Below are positions 58,588 through 64,000 of a stretch of DNA of 64,000 bases, piece after piece. The notes under the pieces are model-generated. The model saw nothing but the letters and a program-made list of their open reading frames with translations. It was not told the DNA's origin and did no database searches. Within the stretch, counting starts at the first letter, position 1, and every line of letters starts with the position of its first letter. The stretch covers positions 1,716,906 through 1,780,905 of the forward strand of contig CAVWJJ010000002.1 of NCBI GenBank assembly GCA_963755395.1. Direction: 5' to 3'. The position numbers and the translations under genes were made by a program. This DNA is from DAHVFK01 sp963755395. Its GTDB lineage: Bacteria > Pseudomonadota > Gammaproteobacteria > Burkholderiales > SG8-39.

Positions 58588-59889
58588 ATGACGATCGCGC
58601 TGCTCGGCTTCGCCTGCCTGCTGCTGTTGTGCTTCCTCGGTTTTCCGCTCGGGTTCTCGACCCTGCTCACCGGGCTGGCCGGCTTCGCCTACATGCGCGC
58701 CTGGGACTGGCACGCCGCGGTAACGATGATGTCTCAGCAGATCGTCGATACCGGCGCCAACTACGGGCTGTCCGTGATCCCGTTATTCCTCCTCATGGGC
58801 GTGTTCATCCACCGCGCGAACATCTCGGAGGACCTGTTCGAAGCCTCCAACGCGCTGCTCGGACGCTATCGCGGCGGTCTCGCCCAGTCGACCGTGCTCG
58901 CCTGCGCCGGTTTCGCCGCGGTCTCGGGCTCGTCGCTCGCGACCGCGGCGACAATGACCAAGGTGGCGATGCCGCACATGCGCCGCTACGGCTACGACGA
59001 TTCGCTCTCCTCGGGCGTGATCGCGGCCGGCGGCACGCTCGGCATCATGATCCCGCCCTCGGTGCCGCTGGTGATATACGGACTGGTCGCCGAGCAGGAT
59101 ATCGGCCGGTTGTTCATCGCAGGGGTGTGCCCCGGGATCGTGCTCGTCCTGCTCTACATGGCGGCGGTGCTCGCCGTGGTCTGGCGCCGTCCGGACTTCG
59201 GCCCGGCAGGCGCGGCAGTGCCTCGCGCCGAGCGCCTGCGCGCCTACCTCAATGTCTGGCCGGTGGTGGCGCTGTTCGTGCTCGTGCTCGGCGGCATCTA
59301 TTTCGGCGTGTTCACTCCGACCGAGGCCTCCGGCATCGGCGCGACCGGGGCCGCCGCCTTCGCCTGGTGGCGCCGCCGCCTGCGCAGCCTCGAGCAGCTC
59401 TACGAATCGCTGCTCGAGGCCTGCCGCACCACCGCCGCCCTGTTCATCGTCATTTTCGGCGCGCAGGTCTTCTCCAACTTCATCGACCTGTCCGGCCTGC
59501 CCAGCGCGCTCGTCGACATGGTTGGGAGCATGCAGCTTTCGGCCATGGGGACGGTGTTCGCGATCTGCGTCATCTGCATCCTGCTCGGCATGATCTTCGA
59601 GGCCATCGGCATCCTGCTGATCATCGTTCCGGTGTTCCTGCCGATCCTCATATTCCAGGACGTGAATCTGATCTGGTTCGGCATCATCATGGTGCTCGTG
59701 GTCGAGCTCGGGCTGGTCACGCCGCCGATCGGGATGAACGTCTTCACCGTGCGTGCGATGATGCCGGACATCCGGCTCTCCAGGATCTTCCGCGGCGTGA
59801 TGCCGTTCGTGGCGGCCGACCTGGTCGCGCTCGGCCTGCTGTTCGCCTTTCCCACAATCGCTACCTGGCTGCCCTCAATCAAATGGTAA
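58588..59889 (+). CDS. dctM: TRAP transporter large permease (DctM)
   Basis: A 433-residue permease with about 12 helices. Motifs: SQQIVDTGANYGLSVIPLFL, GFAAVSGSSLATAATMTKVA, GGTLGIMIPPSVPLVIYGL, GVFTPTEASGIGATGAAAF and VELGLVTPPIGMNVFTVRAM. The ATG at 58588 lies 15 bases after the dctQ stop. The end overlaps the sulfatase start by seven bases (ATGGTAA), so the sulfatase is translationally tied to the transporter. Confidence 0.95.
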   Translation: MTIALLGFACLLLLCFLGFPLGFSTLLTGLAGFAYMRAWDWHAAVTMMSQQIVDTGANYGLSVIPLFLLMGVFIHRANISEDLFEASNALLGRYRGGLAQSTVLACAGFAAVSGSSLATAATMTKVAMPHMRRYGYDDSLSSGVIAAGGTLGIMIPPSVPLVIYGLVAEQDIGRLFIAGVCPGIVLVLLYMAAVLAVVWRRPDFGPAGAAVPRAERLRAYLNVWPVVALFVLVLGGIYFGVFTPTEASGIGATGAAAFAWWRRRLRSLEQLYESLLEACRTTAALFIVIFGAQVFSNFIDLSGLPSALVDMVGSMQLSAMGTVFAICVICILLGMIFEAIGILLIIVPVFLPILIFQDVNLIWFGIIMVLVVELGLVTPPIGMNVFTVRAMMPDIRLSRIFRGVMPFVAADLVALGLLFAFPTIATWLPSIKW

Positions 59890-61242
59890 AGAAACCGAAC
59901 TTCATCTTCATCCTCGCCGACGATCTCGGCTACGCCGACCTCGGCTGCTACGGCGGGCGCTCGCTCGGCGCGCCGCGCGGCTCGTGCTCGCCGAACCTGG
60001 ACCGGATGGCGGCCGAAGGCCTGCGCTTCACCGAGGGCTACTCGAATTCGCCGGTCTGCTCGCCGACCCGCTTCGCGCTCGCGACCGGCCGCTACCAGTA
60101 CCGCCTGCGCGGCGGCTGGGACGAGCCGATCGCCGGCCGCGCGCGCAACGATCCGAGCTACAGCCCGGTGCTCGGCCTGCCGCCCGAGCACCCGACCCTG
60201 CCTTCGCTGCTGCGCGCACGCCGGGCTACGCCACCGCGCTGGTCGGGCAAGTGGCACCTCGGCTATGCGCCGCACTTCGGGCCGTTGAAGAGCGGCTACC
60301 AGGAGTTCTTCGGCGCCATGAGCGGCGGCCTGGACTACTTCACGCACCTCGACACCGCCGGCGTGCACGACCTATGGGAGGGCGAGACCGAGGTGCACCG
60401 CATCGGCTATCTCACCGACCTGATCAGCGAGCGCGCGGTCGACTACCTCGAGCGCCGGCGCGGCGCAGGCGCAGCCGTTCCTGCTTTCGCTGCACTACAC
60501 CGCGCCGCACTGGCCATGGGAGACGCGCGCCGACGAAGCCGAGGCGAAACAACTCGCCGCTTACGCGCGAGCACATCAGCCACGTTTCGGGCGGCTCGGT
60601 CGAAACCTACCTCAGCGATGATCCATCACATGGACGAGGGCATCGGCCGCCTGCTCGCCGCGCTGAAGGACATCGGCGCGGAGCGCAACACGATCGTCGT
60701 CTTCACCAGCGACAACGGCGGCGAGCGGTTTTCCGACGTCTGGCCGCTCACCGGCAAGAAGATGGACCTGCTGGAGGGCGGCATCCGCGTGCCCTACCTC
60801 GTGCGCTGGCCGGCCCGGGTCAAGGCCGGCGGCGTGACGCCGCAGCTGACCATCACCATGGACTGGGTGGCGACCTTGCTCGAGGCGGCGGGCGTGGCGC
60901 CGCACCCGGACTATCCGCTCGACGGCGCGAGTCTGCTCCCGGTGCTGGAGCATCCGGCGCGCACGTTCGAGCGCGAGCTCTTCTGGCGCGCGAATTTCCG
61001 CAACCAGCGCGCGCTGCGCGCCGGGCGCTGGAAATACCTCTCGACCGAGGACGGCGAGTTTCTCTACGACCTGGCGCGGGATGCGCGCGAGCGGGCCAAC
61101 CGCGCGCGCCGCGAGCCGCGAGCGGCTCGAAGCGATGCGCGCGCGCTACGCCGAGTGGGAAAAGACCGTGCCCGGCGTGCCCGCGGACGCGAAGGCTTCC
61201 GTCGTCACCAACAAGGGCAACATGGCGACGCCCACGCCCTGA
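59883..61242 (+). CDS. type I sulfatase, apparent frameshifts
   Basis: An arylsulfatase-family hydrolase of about 450 residues, with no signal peptide seen (MVKKPNFIFILADDLGYADL), so probably cytoplasmic. Asp13-Asp14 are the N-terminal calcium ligands. NSPVCSPTRFALATGRYQYR carries the C-x-P-x-R motif; Cys59 would be converted to formylglycine. GKWHLGYAPHFGPLKSGYQE and VVFTSDNGGERFS hold further active-site residues. The frame is broken near 60222 and 60246, again between about 60440 and 60600, and near 61110; the corrected end is GNMATPTP at 61242. Encoded after dctPQM and under the same LysR, it may desulfate an imported organic sulfate. Confidence 0.87.
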
Positions 61243-61248
61243 GGAGGG

Positions 61249-63050
61249 TCAGACGGCGAGGAACTGGTCCTCGTCGAGCGCCATGGCGCCCGCACCGCCA
61301 TTCAGCACCGTGTCGCGCAGCGCCGGCGCCTGCACCAGCAGGTGGTCGGCGTAGAAACGTGCGGTGACGATTTTCGCCTTGTAAAACGCCTGGTCGCCCT
61401 CGCCCGCGGCGAGCTTTCTTTCGGCCACGAGCGCGGCGCGCGCCATCTGCCAGCCGCCGGCGACGATGCCCATCAGCCTGAGGAATGGCACCGCGCCGGC
61501 CGAGGCCGCGCGCACGTCCCCGCCGAAATTCGCGAGCAGCCAGTCGACCGCCTCGCCCACCGCCTTGGCGCCCGCGGCGAGGGTGCTGCGCACGCGCGCA
61601 ACGTCGGGGTTGGCCGACTTCGCCAGCTCGGCGTCGAACTGCGCCAGGTGCTTTAGCCAGCCCTTGACCGTGGCGCCGCCCTCGCGCGCGATCTTGCGCC
61701 CGATCAGGTCGTTGGCCTGGATCCCGGTGGTGCCCTCGTAGATGGTGGCGATGCGCGCATCGCGCAGGTGCTGCGCCGCGCCGGTTTCCTCGATGAAGCC
61801 CATGCCGCCGTGCACCTGCACGCCGAGCGAGGCGACCTCGATCCCGGTCTCGGTGCTCCAGCCCTTGACCACCGGGATCATCAGGTCGACGAATGCCTGA
61901 TGACGTTTCCGCGTCCTCCTCGTCTTCGGCTTGCTGTCGTGCAAGATCCATTGCGGCAGCGACCACGTAGGCCAGCGCGCGCATCGCCTCGGTCTGCGCC
62001 TGCATCGTCATCAGCATGCGGCGCACGTCGGGGTGGCGGATGATCGGGCACCGTGGCGCCGCCCTCGACCAGGTCGCTTGCCCTGCAGCCGATCCTTGGC
62101 ATAGGCGTAGCGCGCGCTGGTAGGCGCGCTCGGAGATCGCCACGCCCTCCAGGCCGACGCCGAAGCGCGCCGCGTTCATCATGATGAACATGTAGTCGAG
62201 GCCCCTGTTCTCCTCGCCCACCAGGTAGCCGATCGCGCCGCCTTGTCGCCGAACACCAGCACCGCGGTGGGGCTGGCGTGGATGCCGAGCTTGTGCTCGA
62301 TCGAGGCGCAGCTCACGTCGTTGCGCTCGCCCAGGCTGCCGTCGGCATTGACCAGGAACTTCGGCACCACGAAGAGCGAGATGCCCTTCACGCCCTCCGG
62401 CGCATCCGGGCGTGCGCGCGAGCACCAGGTGCACGATGTTCTCGGTCAGGTCGTGCTCGCCGTAGGTGATGAAGATCTTCTGCCCGGAGATGCAGGTAAT
62501 GGCCGCCCTCGCGACACCGCCCTGGTGCGCACCAGCGGCGAGGTCGGAGCCGGCCTGCGGCTCGGTCAGGTTCATGGTGCCGGTCCAGGCGCCTTCGACC
62601 ATCTTCGGCAGGAAAGTCTGCTTCAGCGCCTCCGAGCCGGCGGTGAGCAGCGCCTCGATCGCGCCCTGGGTCAGCAGCGGGCAGAGCGAGAACGACATGT
62701 TGGCCGAGACCCACATCTCGTCCACCGGGGTGGCGACCAGCTTGGGCAGCCCCTGCCCGCCGAACTCGGCCTCGAGCGGCAGCGACGTTCCACCCTCCGT
62801 CGACGAACTGGCGGTAGGCCTGCTTGAAGCCCTTTGGCGTGACGACCGCGCCGTCGTGCCATTTCGAGCCCTCTTGATCGCCTGAAAAATTCAATGGATC
62901 AAGTGCTTGCGATGCAAACTTCGCGGCTTCCTCGAGGATAGCGTCGACCGTCTCCGGTGCTGCTTCTTCGCACCCCGGGAGCTTGGCGATTTCCCCCAGC
63001 CCGGCGAGCTTCATTGAGCACGAACCGCATGTCCTTCAGCGGCGCGGCAT
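61249..63050 (-). CDS. acyl-CoA dehydrogenase (about 595 aa class), apparent frameshifts
   Basis: FAD-dependent first step of fatty-acyl or related CoA oxidation, donating electrons to ETF. The probable ATG is at 63050, overlapping the etfA stop (TGATG); MRFVLNE then GLGEIAKLPGCEEAAPETVD restores the N-terminus after one extra base near 63013. Other blocks: TGTMNLTEPQAGSDLAAG, NMSFSLCPLLTQGAIEALL, KGISLFVVPKFLVNADGSLG, and the clean C-terminal part from 61940: EVASLGVQVHGGMGFIEETG with the catalytic-region sequence, TIYEGTTGIQANDLIGRKI. Length and the C-terminal extension match the long AcdA-like group. About eight shifts are needed. Confidence 0.9.
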
Positions 63051-64000
63051 CAGCCCGCGCTCGATTTGTTCAGCGTCCTCCACCAGCTCGCGGCACGACC
63101 TGGAACAGGTCGCCGACGATGCCGTAGTCCGCGACCTAGAAGATCGGCGCCTCCTCGTCCTTGTTGATCGCGACGATCACCCGGCTGTCCTTCATGCCCG
63201 CCAGGTGCTGGATCGCGCCCGAGATGCCGACCGCGATGTACAGCTCGGGGGCGACGATCTTGCCGGTCTGGCCGACCTGCCAGTCGTTCGGCACGAAGCC
63301 GGCGTCGACCGCGGCGCGCGAGGCGCCCATCGCCGCGCCGAGCTTGTCGGCCAGCGGCTCGAGCAGCTTGAAGTTTTCGCCCGAGCCCATGCCGCGCCCG
63401 CCCGAGACGATGATCCCGCGCCGAGGTCAGCTCGGGGCGTTCCGACTTGGACACCTCGCGTCCGACGAACTGACGACAGCCCGCTGTCGGCCGGCGCCTC
63501 GACCTTCTCCACCGGCGCGCTGCCGCCCGAAGCCGCGACGGCATCGAAGCCGGTCGCGCGCACCGTGATGACCTTGATCGGGTCGGCCGATTGCACCGTG
63601 GCGATCGCGTTGCCGGCGTAGATCGGGCGCTCGAAGGTGTCGGGCGAATCGACCGCGATGATCTCGGAGACCTGCTGCACGTCGAGCAGCGCCGCGACGC
63701 GCGGCATGACGTTCTTGCCGTTCGAGGTCGCCGGGGCGAGCAGGTGAGAATAGCCCTTGGCGAGCGATACCATCAGCGCGGCAACGTTTTCGGCGAGTCT
63801 CGTCGTCGAGCTGCGGCGCGTCGGCGTGCAGCACCTTTGCCACCCCCGCGACCTCGGCCGCCGCCTTGGCCGCCTGCGCGCAGTTGTGGCCGGCGACCAG
63901 CAGGTGGATCTCGCCGCCGATCTTCTGCGCCGCGGCGACCGCGTTGAGCGACGCCTTCTTGAGCGCCTTGTTGTCGTGTTCGGCGAAAACGAGGATGGCC
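63050..64000 (-). CDS. etfA: electron transfer flavoprotein alpha subunit, 5' end at window edge, apparent frameshifts and a TAG codon
   Basis: FAD-carrying subunit of ETF. The last base of the window is the G of its ATG; the protein begins AILVFAEHDNKALKKASLNA. Blocks follow: LLVAGHNCAQAAKAAAEVAG, VMPRVAALLDVQQVSEIIAV, then the FAD domain GGRGMGSGENFKLLEPLADK, VPNDWQVGQTGKIVAPELYI and VGISGAIQHLAGMKDSRVIV. At 63136-63138 a TAG stands where the family has Gln (EAPIF-Q-VADYGIVGDLFQ). Shifts occur near 63420, 63465 and 63795. The corrected product ends LNKSSAG. etfB presumably lies beyond the window. Confidence 0.9.

Noticed and set aside
62873..62903. Inverted repeat CTTGATC ... GATCAAG
   Set aside because: Lies inside the acyl-CoA dehydrogenase coding region with a 17-base spacer, not the 4-base spacing of FNR-type boxes; likely chance.

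Overview
This 64 kb window is a gene-dense chromosomal segment of very high G+C content with strong codon bias. It most resembles a betaproteobacterium of the Burkholderiales type. The grounds are the pyrG-kdsA-eno-ftsB run, three TRAP-type transporters, a liv-type ABC transporter, NAD-GDH of the roughly 1600-residue class, an ETF / ETF-QO / acyl-CoA dehydrogenase set, and FNR/ANR-like boxes. Genus cannot be assigned by eye. I see no tRNA, rRNA, CRISPR array, insertion sequence, integrase or phage gene, and no gap above 300 bases without a gene.

Layout. 1-0.9 kb: end of a TRAP permease (DctM). 1.1-14.8 kb: a storage and stress block with a GH15 glucosidase divergent from glgC-glgP-glgA, a GroEL paralogue divergent from pncA-pncB, then a fatty-acid-hydroxylase-family gene and PolX. 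Two FNR-type palindromes (before glgC and before groEL) sit at class II activator distance from -10-like hexamers, so this block is probably induced at low oxygen. 14.9-18.8 kb: an EF-hand/BON periplasmic protein, then a coupled operon of class II aldolase, CMD-family protein, 3-hydroxyisobutyrate-dehydrogenase-like enzyme and class III aminotransferase. 18.8-23.7 kb: NAD-glutamate dehydrogenase. 23.8-27.3 kb: a TAXI TRAP transporter (binding protein plus fused permease). 27.3-32.1 kb: livKMHFG on the minus strand. 32.1-42.4 kb: a lone ParA-like ATPase, phosphoketolase, a GlpC/HdrD-like Fe-S protein with glpA and glpB, then transaldolase and glucose-6-phosphate dehydrogenase. 42.4-44.3 kb: a copper-delivery trio for cytochrome oxidase (PCuAC, CtaG-like, SCO). 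44.3-50.6 kb (minus): pyrG, kdsA, eno, ftsB, continuing with a PhyH dioxygenase and a SAF-domain dehydrogenase. 50.7-53.1 kb (minus): acetoacetyl-CoA ligase and thioesterase. 53.1-56.0 kb (plus): ETF-QO, RraA (shortened), DUF962 protein, GNAT acetyltransferase. 56.0-61.2 kb: a LysR regulator divergent from dctPQM plus a sulfatase. 61.2-64 kb (minus): acyl-CoA dehydrogenase and etfA, the latter reaching the window edge.

Two global features matter for reading the annotation. First, packing is extreme: genes in the same direction are repeatedly joined by 4-base start/stop overlaps (ATGA, GTGA and, in two cases, apparently CTGA), and most convergent genes overlap or nearly touch at their stops. 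Second, apparent frameshifts are frequent but patchy. They are dense at 27.3-30.6, 46.5-53.1 and 60.2-64 kb, isolated at about 19.93, 22.25, 24.97, 53.60 and 53.88 kb, and absent from 0-19.9 and 30.6-46.5 kb. They hit essential genes (eno, pyrG, kdsA, ftsB), so I treat them as probable sequence errors and annotate the genes at full span.

No single locus is clearly a new defence or mobile system. The best leads are the FNR-linked storage/NAD/GroEL block, the CTG start candidates, a symmetric leaderless promoter at 53.14 kb, an RraA lacking its central segment, and three catabolic operons of unknown substrate.
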